NCBI RefSeq assembly: GCF_011386835.1 | Contig: NC_088791.1 | Location: 8,494,998-8,558,997, forward strand | Length of the DNA: 64,000 bases | Direction of reading: 5' to 3' | Source: Chrysemys picta bellii | Taxonomy: Eukaryota; Chordata; Testudines; Emydidae | Shown here: one piece after another, positions 54,539 to 64,000 of the stretch | Layout: each line of letters opens with the position of its first letter | Numbering within the stretch: the first letter of the stretch is position 1 | The notes under the pieces: model-generated | The model's input: only the letters and a program-made list of their open reading frames with translations | Databases searched by the model: none | What the model was told of the DNA's origin: nothing | Program-made: the position numbers and the translations under genes

Positions 54539-55378
54539 TAAGTTCATCCATTGTGGCAAACAGTGGTTTTCCATTTTCCATTTCCAACGGAGCTTGGAGT
54601 TAATATAGCTTTTTTGAGTCTCTTTCTTTCTTTGTCTATTAGCATCTTCAGTTATGTCAGCACAACTCTAGGATCAGCATTCTCTCAGTCAGTTCAACTG
54701 CACTGCCAGTAAAAGAGATAGCGTTCGTCTAAGTCCTATGTAAACAGTAATTCTCTTTTGCTTGACAACAGAGTACTGTAAGAAGCTCACTCCCATGGTC
54801 ACTGAACTTTGAGATTAAGAAACATTTTCCCTGAATGGGTATATTGTATTGTAAATGAAAGCAGACAATGTACAAGAACAAAGCTGACACGAGAAAAATG
54901 ATGGCTGTCAAGAGAATTTTTTATAATCAAATTTCAGAGAGATGTGATTTGTACTTGACTTGTGTAGCCAAGTAGAAACAGAAGAAATGTCCAAATAAAA
55001 TACACATTGGGAAAAAATAATCTAAGTCACAGACAGATACTCCACGGAAAGGAGAAACCTAGGAATGACCAGGAAGTCAGACCTGGGTTTGTCACACAGA
55101 ATGACTGCAAAAGGCCAATGCAATTTTGAGCTGCATATGCAGTGGCAAAGAGGTATCATGTCCCAGAGACAGAAGGTAATTGTGTCATCTTTGCTACCCC
55201 TTGTTGCAGCTGCACCTGGATCAATTCTGGCACCTAATTACCGGATGTTAACAGATTGTAGGAAATTAAGAGCAGAACACCAACGTTTACCAGGGGGCTA
55301 GGGGAACCGACTTATGAGGAAAGATGTAACTATATGTAGTTTGGCTAATTGCTGACTAATAGAGAGTGGAGACATGGT
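54539..55378. other. Non-coding stretch between a MITE and the DIRS element
   Basis: Nothing recognisable apart from A/T-rich sequence. Open frames are short and without motifs. Confidence 0.4.
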
Positions 55379-55427
55379 AAGAGGAGGTTACTCACCCTGT
55401 GCAGTAACTGACGTTCTTCGAGATGAG

Positions 55428-55591
55428 TGTCCCTGTGGGTGCTCCACTACAGGTGTTGGTGCGTCCCTGCGCCTTCGCCCGGAGATTTTTGCAGCAGTAC
55501 TCATAGCGGCCACGCATGCTCAGAAGCTGCCCCCCGCTGTGACTCTAGGTTAATAGTACGCATGCGTGGCCGGTCTCCTCAGTTCCTTCTC
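55428..55591 (+). repeat. DIRS left inverted terminal repeat
   Basis: It starts TGTCCCTGTGGGTGCTCCAC and ends CTCAGTTCCTTCTC. It pairs with 61263-61100 over 164 bp, with one difference noted (CTCAGAAGCTG here, CTCAAAAGCTG in the other copy). It contains the palindromic ACGCATGCGT. Confidence 0.92.
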
Positions 55592-55636
55592 TACCACGGC
55601 GGCCCCCCAACTCCGAAGTAGAGGGGAGGAGGGTGG

Positions 55637-55749
55637 GTAGTGGAGCACCCACAGGGACACTCATCTCGAAGAACGTCAGTTACTGCACAGGGTGAGTAAC
55701 CTCCTCTTCTTCTTCGAGAGATGTCCCTGTGGGTGCTCCACTACAGGTG
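55637..55749. repeat. DIRS internal complementary region
   Basis: Positions 55637-55708 are a perfect 72-base inverted copy of 55379-55450, the outer left end. Positions 55707-55749 (TTCTTCTTCGAGAGATGTCC and onward to CTACAGGTG) match the reverse complement of the outer right end, 61278-61236. In DIRS elements this region is the template that joins both termini during circle formation. It lies just 3' of the recombinase ORF, as expected. Confidence 0.9.
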
Positions 55750-55767
55750 ACTGAAAAGCGGTGTACC

Positions 55768-57156
55768 TTAAGGAGGTAGGGACTTCGGATCTGGTAGGAA
55801 CGCCGTTGAAAGTACCGCCCTGCCCAAGCGTATGTCAGATAGAGGGCCTTGAGTAAGGGCATAGTGTTTAACAAAAGTGTGGTCAGAGGACCAGGTGGCT
55901 GCTTTACAAATGTCAGCCAAGGGAACTTTGCGTAAGAACGCGACAGAGGCAGCCAGAGATCTAGTGGAGTGTGTTCTAATGCCGTCTGGAGGTGTAACCC
56001 CCTTCATCTGATAGCACAGTCGTATACACTGGGAGATCCAGTTCGAGAGTCTCTGGGTAGAAATAGGCGTGCCTTTGGAGCGCTCTGCAATAGAGACAAA
56101 AAGTCTGGAAGAGGTTCTAAAAGGTTTGGTTCTATCCAAATAGAATGACAAGGCTCTGCGAACATCTAGTGTATGCATTGAGGTTTCAAAGGAGTTCGCA
56201 TGTGGTTTTGGAAAAAAAATCGGCAGGTGTATGGGTTCATTAATATGGAATGACGAGTGTACCTTTGGAAGAAATTTGGGGTGTAATCTGAGGGTAACCT
56301 TGTCTTTAAAAAATATCGTATATGGTGGGTGTGCCATAAGAGCTGCTATTTCTCCTGCCCGTCTGGCAGAGGTAATTGCCACTAGAAACGCTGTTTTCAT
56401 CGAGAGGTGTAAAAGGGAGCACGTGGCTAGGGGTTCGAAAGGTTGTTGAGTTAGGGCAGACAGTACCAGATGAAGGTCCCACGGGGTGGTCGGTGGTTTA
56501 ATGTCTGGGTATAAGGTTTGTAGTCCCTTGAGGAAACGCTTCGTAATATCGTGAGCAAAGACAGACGTATCATCAATTCTGTCGTGGAAAGTCGTAATAG
56601 CAGCTAAATGGACCCTGATGGAGCTGAACGAAAGGCCGGATTGCTTAAGGCCCAAGAGATAGTCCAATATAATTGAAAGAGGTACCGAGGTAGGACAAAG
56701 GTGTTTAGCAGAACACCAATGTGTGAATCGTTTCCACTTTTGAAGATAGGTCTTGTGAGTAGATTGCGTTCTGCTATGTAGGAGTACCTCCTGAACTTGT
56801 TCGGAGCAATCTAATTCGCGTTGGGAGAACCACGTAGGAACCAGGCCTTGAGGTGAAGCATGGACAGGTTGGGGTGGAGAAAACGGCCGTGCTGTTGAGA
56901 TAGAAGGTTTGGGATAAGCGGCAGGGAGATTGGTGGTTGGATTGACATTCTGGTGAGGAAGGGAAACCACGGTTGTCTGGGCCACGATGGGGCAATGAGG
57001 ATCACCTTGGCTCGGTCCGTTCGTATTTTTATCAGAACCCTGTTGAGAACTGGTATCGGGGGAAACGCATAAAATAGGTTTCGGTGCCATGAGATCATGA
57101 ATGCGTCCCCCAGGGAATGTTTGCCCAGTCCTGCTCTGGAGCAGAAATTGAGACAT
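55768..57156 (-). CDS. DIRS tyrosine recombinase, intact ORF
   Basis: This enzyme integrates the circular DIRS DNA by site-specific recombination instead of a DDE integrase. The frame is open for 462 codons. The N-terminal part (1-110) is Pro/Ser-rich. Core-binding helices span about 125-215 (THKTYLQKWKRFTHWC). The catalytic domain carries the first Arg in TSARRAGEI (R265/R266), HSTR (H396, R399) and the nucleophile Tyr432 in KHYALTQGP. All R-HxxR-Y residues are present. Its start overlaps or abuts the end of RNase H at 57185 in another frame, as is common in DIRS elements. Confidence 0.92.
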   Translation of the reverse strand: MSQFLLQSRTGQTFPGGRIHDLMAPKPILCVSPDTSSQQGSDKNTNGPSQGDPHCPIVAQTTVVSLPHQNVNPTTNLPAAYPKPSISTARPFSPPQPVHASPQGLVPTWFSQRELDCSEQVQEVLLHSRTQSTHKTYLQKWKRFTHWCSAKHLCPTSVPLSIILDYLLGLKQSGLSFSSIRVHLAAITTFHDRIDDTSVFAHDITKRFLKGLQTLYPDIKPPTTPWDLHLVLSALTQQPFEPLATCSLLHLSMKTAFLVAITSARRAGEIAALMAHPPYTIFFKDKVTLRLHPKFLPKVHSSFHINEPIHLPIFFPKPHANSFETSMHTLDVRRALSFYLDRTKPFRTSSRLFVSIAERSKGTPISTQRLSNWISQCIRLCYQMKGVTPPDGIRTHSTRSLAASVAFLRKVPLADICKAATWSSDHTFVKHYALTQGPLSDIRLGRAVLSTAFLPDPKSLPP

Positions 57157-57184
57157 TTCTTGTTTTTTGCAGTTGCAAAAAGGT

Positions 57185-58750
57185 CTATGGTTGGGTAACC
57201 CCAGGTGCTGAATACATCGTGAATGGTTTTCTCGTTATCTCCCACTCGTGGTCCCATGGGAAGCGTCTGCTTAGTTCGTCCGCTGTGGTGTTCATGATTC
57301 CGGGAAGATAGGCTGCTGATACCCGGACGTTGTTCGCAATGCACCAATTCCAGAGCTTCATAGCCTCTGTGCACAGCGAATGGGATCGAGCTCCGCCCTG
57401 CCTGTTTACGTAAAACATGCATGCAATGTTGTCCGTCATTATGCGTACGTGATGATGCTTGATTAGTGGCAGGAAGTGACGGCACGCGTTGCGAATGGCT
57501 CGAAGTTCTAGAACATTTATGTGCAGGGAGGTCTCGGTTGGTGACCATAGCCCCTGTACTGTGTGATGAGACATATGTGCATCCCAGCCTGTCATAGATG
57601 CATCGGTGGTCAGAATGAATGATGGAGCCTGTTGAAGAAACGGGACTCCAGAGCAGAGGTTGGAGTGGACGGTCCACCAATGTAGCGAATCTTTGACTGG
57701 AGTAGGCAGGGAGAGAGTCTTGTTTAAAGAGTGCATATTCGGTTTGTAGACCGTTGCCAGCCACGCTTGGAAGCACCTCATGTATAGGCGTGCATTCTGG
57801 ACGACAAAAGTGCACGAGGCCATGTGACCTAGTAGTTGCAGGCAGTCTCGGGCAGTTACCTGAGGGCTGTCGCGAATAATTGTGGCCAGTTGGTTTATGG
57901 AATTGAAGCGATCGGGTGGGAGCGATGCTAGCCCCGTCCGGGAGTCGAGGTCTGCGCCTATGAACTGCAGGTGCTGGGTGGGGCGTAATGTGGATTTGTC
58001 TGTTTATTTGTAGGCCGAGAGATAGAAAGCAATCGACTGTGAGCAGTGTGAACCGGAGCGCCTCGTCGAATGTTGAAGCTTTGAGGAGGCAATCGTCGAG
58101 GTAAGGGACACTATGACCCCTTGTTTCCTGAGGTAGGCAGTGACTTCAGCTAGAAGCTTGGAAAAAGCACGGGGGGCTGTAGATAGTCCGAAGGGGAGTA
58201 CCCTGTATTGGAAATGTGTGGAACCGAGGGTAAATCGGAGGAAACGTCTGTGGGCCGGATGTATAGTGACATGGAAATAGGCATCTTGTAGGTCGAGGGC
58301 AGAAAACCAGTCGCCCTGCTCCAGCGCTGGGATTATGGTAGTGAGGGTAACCATCTTGAACTTTTGCTTTTTGATGAATCTGTTGAGCCGCCTGAGATCG
58401 AGGATTGGTCGCCATCCCCCATTTTTCTTCTCCGTTAAGAAATAATGGGAGTAAAAGCCCTTCCCTCTGTGTCGTTCTGGCACGACTTCTACTGCTCCCA
58501 GATGAAGGAGATGTTGCACTTCTTGGAGGAGTAGCTGCTCGTGAGAAGGGTCCCTGAAGAGGGACGGGGAGGGTGGGTGGGTGGGAGGTAAGGAGAGGAA
58601 GGGGATGACGTATCCAATTGTAACTACCTCTAAGACCCACTTGTCGGAGGTAATCTTCCTCCATTGATGGAAGAAAGGTCGTAGGCGGTGTCCAAAGATA
58701 GGTGTGTCGGCTGAAGTGGGGGCGTTGCTTTCTAAACCCTCGACCAAGTC
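57185..58750 (-). pseudogene. DIRS reverse transcriptase-RNase H, frameshifted
   Basis: The RT part (58747-58115) has EKKNGGWRPILDLRRLNRFI, WFSALDLQDAYFHVTIHP and VLPFGLSTAPRAFSKLL. The YLDD active-site box is present near 58090-58105 but in another frame, so there is a frameshift just before it (about 58108-58118). RNase H follows in 57823-57185: ILTTDASMTGWDAH, INVLELRAI, RIMTDNIACMFYVNRQGG and NTTADELSRRF supply the D-E-D-D residues. The part between the frameshift and 57823 is also readable but interrupted. Confidence 0.9.
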
Positions 58751-58751
58751 T

Positions 58752-60932
58752 TCAAATCTGCCTATTAGCTGGTGGGGGTTGAGGTGCCCCTGCAGAGTTT
58801 GGGCGACGTCGCTGGAATCTTGGTCTTTGACGTTGTGGTTGTTGCTGTTCCTGCGGTCTATGGGAATGTTGTGTAAATGCGGGATAACGTGGCCGGTGGT
58901 ACGGTTGGTATCGATATTGCCGTCTTCTGGTCGTAGGTGCCTGGAGACCTAGAGACCGGAGGGTTGTCCTGGAGTCCTTCATTGAATGAAGCACTTCATT
59001 CGTGGTAGAAGCAAAGAGTTTGTCACCGTCGAAGGGAAGATCTTCAATTGTGCTCTGAACTTCGCGAGGAAAAAAAGGAAGAGGAGAGCCATGAGCCCCG
59101 TCGCATGACTATCGCTGTAGCAGTCGATCTTGCCGCTGTGTTGGCTACATCGAGGGCTGCTTGGAGAGCGGTGCGTGATATGGCTTGTCCCTCAGAAACC
59201 ATAGCTCTGAACTGTTGTTTTCTTTGTTCTGGAATGTCATCAATAAAGTCCATTAACTTATTATAGTTTTTATGGTCGTATTTTGCCAGGACTGCAGTAT
59301 AATTAGCTATACGAAATTGGAGGGTGGAGGATGCATAGACCTTACGACCAAAAAGGTCCAATCGTTTGTTATCCTTGTTGGGTGGGGCAGAACGAGAATA
59401 CTGTTGTCTAGCCCTCTGGTTCGCAGCGTCTACTACCAATGAATTTGGTGTTGGGTGGGTAAAAAGGAATTCAGAGTCCTTTGGAGAGATAAAATACTTC
59501 CTGTCTGCTTGCTTGCAGGTAGGTAGGCTTGTCGCTGGAGTCTGCCAGATGGACTTAGCGGGTTCTAAAAGGGCTGCGTTAATTGGGAGTGCCACTCTGG
59601 AGGAAGAAGGGGGCTGTAGGATGTTCGTTAGCTCATGCTGTTGTTCGGTGACCACGTCCAGGTTAATTCTCAGGTCACTGGCAACTCTTTTAAAGAGGTC
59701 CTGGAATTTTGTATATTCATCTGAGGGAGTGGGAGGAAGGGGAAGTAATGCTTCTTCAGGTGCCAGCTCCGGTTCTGTTGGAACAGGAGTAGGGCTAGGT
59801 TTATCCTGGGAGCGTGGCTGTGTTGCCAGGCGTCTCGTGTCACTGGCATATTCGTTAGGAGACGGCGCTGGATCAGTGTTGCGCCTGGTCGAGTGGCCAC
59901 GGGGCATGTATTCCCGAGGGTATGATGCCCATGGTGTCCAGTATCGCCATGGTGGCGGGTAGGGCATAGGTGGTGCCATCCAGGGGTTCACCCCCCAGGA
60001 GGCAGGGTCCTGAGAGTGGGATGAGGTAGTTTTCTCATAACCCCTATTGCCCTGGGTCCGGGGCTGGGAGTCATGATATGGAGAAAAAACTCCCTGCGGA
60101 TCTGTTTCCTCCTCACTGGAGGAAAACTGCTCAGATCCTGACTCAGGCATTGAAAAAGAATATTCATTCATGAGCGGAGACTGCAAGGTAGGTGATACCA
60201 GAAGATCTGCTGTCTGGGTAAAGTGAGTTAATGAAGCTCCTGCGGGAGATGAAAGCTGAGCCGGGAGAGGCTGCCGCACAGGAGCATTTCCGCGATCGGG
60301 TTTCTGCCTGTGATCTCTGTGTCAGAGTGCACCGCAGGGGTCGGTGCCGCGGTCGGTGCCGGGCGGGCAATATCAGGCTGCCTGGGGTCAGGCATGCTGT
60401 GGAATGTCGGCATCGTCTCATTTGCGGTGCCGAACGGTGCCGTAACAGAGGCAGGCAACTGGAAGCCTGATGCCTCGGCACCGGAGCCTCGCGCCGCCGC
60501 CGGAGCCTCAGGCGGCTTTTGCGCGGTTCCCGAAGAGCCCGGCTCATGAAAGTTGCTGAGGCGAGGAAACACAGGCAGAGAGATCGTTGATCTGCCTGGA
60601 GATACTTTGTGCCTCATAGCCTTGTTTGGTGAAGAAGGGTGCCCCTTCTTCGTAGATTTTTTCAGTTTTTTTGAGGCGGGGGGGCTGTGTCGGGTCGCGG
60701 AGCCGGCTTCAACGCCTGGGTCTGAAACTGACCCGATAGACTTTTGAAGGAGGAGCAGTTTAAGTTTAAGCTCCCTGTCTTTCCGTGCCCTGGAGCTGAG
60801 TTTACAGCAGTGGGCACATTTTTGGGGAATGTGAGCTTCCCCCAAACATTTTATACACTTTGAGTGTCCATCCGATAATGGGATAGCTTCCTTGCAGGTA
60901 GCACAGCGCTTGAAACCGGTGGAGCCCGGCAT
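58752..60932 (-). pseudogene. DIRS gag-like ORF, frameshifted
   Basis: The start at 60932 gives a Cys-rich N-terminus, KRCATCKEAIP then CIKCLGEAH and CAHCCKLSSRARKDREL, a zinc-binding-like pattern. A basic and Pro/Ala-rich region follows. The frame is lost near 60230-60280 and continues in another frame to about 59044, with Ser/Pro/Glu-rich sequence (SGSEQFSSSEEETDPQG) and a helical block (KVYASSTLQFRIANYTAVLA). It shifts again toward a Gln/Arg-rich end (to 58752). The role by family is RNA binding and particle assembly. Confidence 0.75.
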
Positions 60933-61099
60933 AGCCGCGGCTGACAGAAATTTTTTTTTTTTTTTAAACAGATAAACGGGGTAAGTAACTATACTAACAG
61001 AGAAAAACTGACAAGAACTGGTTACTAAAGGGTAATTGTGGCAAGAGTGAAGGATTTTCTAATGAGTCTGCTGAGCTCCGTCTCAGGCCGGGGACGGTT

Positions 61100-61263
61100 G
61101 AGAAGGAACTGAGGAGACCGGCCACGCATGCGTACTATTAACCTAGAGTCACAGCGGGGGGCAGCTTTTGAGCATGCGTGGCCGCTATGAGTACTGCTGC
61201 AAAAATCTCCGGGCGAAGGCGCAGGGACGCACCAACACCTGTAGTGGAGCACCCACAGGGACA
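61100..61263 (-). repeat. DIRS right inverted terminal repeat
   Basis: GAGAAGGAACTGAGGAGACC to GGAGCACCCACAGGGACA is the inverted partner of 55428-55591. It lies upstream (5') of gag on the coding strand, where the promoter is expected. Confidence 0.92.
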
Positions 61264-61278
61264 TCTCTCGAAGAAGAA

Positions 61279-62610
61279 CAGTCTAATTTTCTGAACTGCA
61301 TAAAAATGAAGAGGAATTATGTTGAGTAGTACAAGGGGTATAACTAGGAGTAATGGGATGAAACTGAGATAGCGATAATTTAGGGTAGATACCACAATAA
61401 TCTTTCTGAGAGGGAGATGTATTACACTATGGAAGAGCCTTCTAAGGTGAAAGGCCAATCTCAAGGTACATTTAAAACTAGACTGGATATTGCACTAGTA
61501 AACATACTACAGGGAATAATCATACACTAGCCATTGGTATGGACTAAATGACCTGTAGGTCTCTTTTCTATCTAATAGCTATGATTTCAGGGTTCATTGT
61601 CCAACTCTCAGAGTCTCAACTGTTCATATTTATGGTATTTCCTGACTTCGCTCCTTGCATCACCATATGGAACGGAGTGTTGTCTACTCCTGCATGCAAT
61701 TTGTTTTCACTGAGCACAGATGTCCCTGGAAATACCAACTGAGGGTGATAGGAGTTTCTTTCACCTATCTGACAGCTCTGCCAAAACAAAGTCTTATTTT
61801 CACTCCAAACACAGAATCCAAAGTATGAGCAAGGCACGGTGAAATAAAGGCAGCAAAGAGCAGTGGACTAACAGTATGTCTATGCTAGAAATGTAAGTTG
61901 ACCTAATATACACCGGTGATGTGCATCCACCGACCTCAGAGGGACAGAGTGGGGAGCTAAGAGGCCAGTCTCTCAACTGGGTACCCTGTCCCATAGACTC
62001 CCAGAGGGCTGCCCCCTCCTCCCAGCCGGGAGCCAGGGGAAGTTGCCCGAGGCTTCTCGCCCCTCAGGAGTGGGGTCCAGCTGCTCCAGCTTCTCTGCCC
62101 CCACCAACTGCTCCCTACTGAGAGCTAGGCAGCCTTGTCATTGTGTGTGTTATAAATTCACAGTCCCAGATATACTGCAGGTTGGCCTCACACTGTTAGT
62201 TTAAGACCATTGCAGCTCTCAAGTCTGAGGGCGCATCTCCATGTAAAGGGCTTAACTGTAGGGTTCGACTTAAACCCTTTAAGGAGGAGAGTCAGCCATG
62301 GGACTTGTGATCTTTGAGAGTTTCTGATCATTCATCTTGTAGACGCAATGGGGAAGAAGTTCAAGATGGACATTTTTCATTTGGCTGAAAAGGACGTGAC
62401 TCATACAAATGCCCGCATTACCTTTGAAACAGCTGGGCATATGCACTAGGAGCCTTCCCCAACAGCGCCTGCCGTGCTGCACATTGCCGCCTCTGCAGAG
62501 ATGCTTCTTCCTGAGCAAGAAATATGATCAACTTATTACAATAACTTACAAGTACATACAGGCCTTCAAAAAAAAGGGTAACAAATGGCCATGACATTCC
62601 TGTCTCTGGC
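61279..62610. other. Non-coding stretch, nothing recognised
   Basis: No splice-flanked exon or transposon terminus seen. A short CR1-like fragment may be present near 61440-61600 (TAGGTCTCTTTTCTATCTAA), too weak to call. Confidence 0.35.
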
Positions 62611-62613
62611 TAA

Positions 62614-62909
62614 GGCCATGTCTACACTAGAGACCTTACAGTGGCCCGGCTGTACCAATGCAGCTGTGCCGCTATAAGATCTCTTGTGTAGCCACTCTAT
62701 GCCAATGGGAGAGAGCTCTCCCGTCGACGTAGTTAAACCACTTCCAATGAGCGGCGGTAAGTATGTCGGCAGGAGAAACTCTCCTGCCAGCATAGTGCTG
62801 TGCACACTACCACTTATACCAGTGTAACTCATGTTACTCAGCGGGGTGTTTTTTCACACCTCTGAGCAACACCAGTTTTGCTGACAAAAATGGTAGTGTA
62901 GACATGGCC
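62614..62909. mobile_element. Harbinger-type MITE, TAA duplication, 296 bp
   Basis: TAA at 62611-62613 and 62910-62912. The ends GGCCATGTCTACACTA and TAGTGTAGACATGGCC are perfect 16-bp inverted repeats and resemble the TIRs of the autonomous element at 25724. The interior differs from the hairpin family, so this is a separate MITE family. Confidence 0.92.
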
Positions 62910-62912
62910 TAA

Positions 62913-64000
62913 GACTCTTGAGTGTATAGGTTTATCTATACTGGGAAATTACATTTTGTTATAACACGTTAACTAACAGGGTGTTAAATATCAGTCAGCA
63001 CTCAGTGTAGACAGGACTTTTGTCTTTAAAGTCACACCTGGTTTTAAACATGGCGGTCCTGGTTTACAATGAAGCCCTGATTCTTCACTACATCTGAGCT
63101 ATGCTAGGATGTAGCAGAAAGGGATGACTGCAGGGAGCTGGTTGATTCGCAGCCCCAGTATAAATTAAAGCAAGAATAATCCTACTTTAATTGATGCTGC
63201 TCGCATAAGGTTTCTTTCACCAGCAAAGGATGCAGTATAGTAGAATTTGGCTCCAACACACTCCTGACATGCTGCTTTCCTTGTCCGCTCACTCTAAGGG
63301 TAGAGGGAGTGGTTGGTGGCTACACCACTTCTGCCAACTCTACAGCAGCTGAGATTCCCCCTACACCGAGGGAATTCTCTGTTGGAAATCTACGGTCACT
63401 CTCAGGCTACTGTGAACACCTAGCATAAGGGAGCCTTAGCAGACTGGAGAATCCATCCCTGTGGTGTTAGTTAACATGTGCTGCAGCAGAACAATATAAT
63501 TTCCCACTGCAGACAAACCCAGTGTGGGTAAGGCAAGAGAAAGCTCAAAAAACAACAACAGTCATCTTGTGGTGACATTATCACATACTGGTTTGGCATC
63601 ACGATGGGACAATAAGACCCCCCACCACAGTTTATCTGGTGGCTCTCTGTGACCCCCATCCCAGTAATGGCTCTCCAGATGGCAAAGGATGAACAAGAAA
63701 GAGAGTCCGATTGTCTTGTTGTACCTATTCACCCACAGATTGTTGTGAATTCCTTCCCTTTTGCTACTCCAGCAAGGTCCAGGCCTACACAGATTTCAGA
63801 CAGATGTTTCACAAAGCATGTGCTTTGTAAAGAAGCAATTCTTTCTGATTTTTGTATGGATTGCAGGGCCTGGTTCTGTACTGCCTTGCAACTTGTGTAG
63901 TTATTTCTACTTGTGCAACATTGGTATAATGTGTTTTGAACCCAGCAGTTGCAAAGGCCAGGGAAAATGATGGTTCTTTTCCTGGTCAGCAAGCCTTTCC
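62913..64000. other. Non-coding stretch to the window end, nothing recognised
   Basis: No LRR or guanylate kinase coding exon on the - strand was found here, so the upstream LRGUK exons must lie further right. No transposon termini were identified. Confidence 0.35.

Larger units (their letters stand above)
55379..61278 (-). mobile_element. Nearly complete DIRS-type tyrosine-recombinase retrotransposon, 5.9 kb
   Basis: Coding is on -: gag-like ORF (60932-59044), reverse transcriptase-RNase H (about 58750-57185), then tyrosine recombinase (57156-55768). The ends are inverted terminal repeats (55428-55591 and 61100-61263, 164 bp each, nearly identical). Beside the left end is an internal complementary region matching both outer ends. 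This architecture and replication through a circular intermediate are characteristic of the DIRS order. No target duplication is expected for a recombinase-integrated element, and none is evident. gag and RT each contain a frameshift, while the recombinase is intact. Confidence 0.92.

Noticed and set aside
56811..57815. 334-codon frame on - in the DIRS element
   Set aside because: It overlaps the RNase H and recombinase frames and reads as a frame shadow of both. The conserved D-E-D-D and R-HxxR-Y residues lie in the other frames.
59366..59962. 198-codon + frame
   Set aside because: It is antisense to the DIRS gag ORF. The compositional bias is explained by the Ser/Pro/Glu-rich gag sequence on the other strand.

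Overview
This looks like genomic DNA from a sauropsid vertebrate, most probably a turtle. It has intron-rich genes of vertebrate type, many CR1 LINEs with the octamer tail typical of CR1, and a tRNA-derived SINE fused to a CR1-like tail that resembles the tortoise Pol III/SINE. MIR-type SINEs, hAT and PIF/Harbinger DNA transposons and a DIRS-type tyrosine-recombinase retrotransposon are also present. The taxon is inferred from repeat content and was not tested by a search.

Two host genes can be supported, and they converge tail to tail. On the + strand, nine exons between 4338 and 17588 encode all but the first exon of SLC35B4, the UDP-xylose/UDP-GlcNAc transporter. Every splice phase fits, and the total matches the usual 331 residues if exon 1 supplies 25 residues and one split codon. 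On the - strand, three phase-compatible exons (48204-48108, 46222-46091, 39247-39096) look like the 3' end of LRGUK, a known neighbour of SLC35B4 in vertebrates. The LRR and guanylate kinase exons would lie beyond the right edge.

Most of the rest is transposable elements, often nested. From 21.0 to 38.1 kb there is a tRNA-SINE carrying a 140-bp hAT MITE, CR1 fragments, a nearly intact 4.85-kb PIF/Harbinger transposon (25724-30577), a decayed Harbinger relative (33.7-35.9 kb), several Harbinger MITEs and a TA-flanked MITE with a triplicated 108-bp repeat. The intact Harbinger encodes a Myb/SANT protein on +, a DDE transposase on - and an unexplained 96-residue ORF.

From 48.2 to 53.3 kb there are three small insertions, each flanked by a perfect 10-12 bp target duplication and each a head-to-head inverted dimer of related short repeats. 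The two whose core is retained show a hammerhead-ribozyme-like CYGANGA-stem-GAAA layout. One forms a spacerless, perfect 160-bp palindrome inside ORF1 of a nearly full-length CR1. From 55.4 to 61.3 kb there is a nearly complete DIRS element on - with inverted terminal repeats, an internal complementary region, an intact tyrosine recombinase ORF, and frameshifted gag and RT ORFs.

The most notable observations are the inverted-dimer family and the apparently recent, near-intact Harbinger with its extra ORF and matching MITEs.
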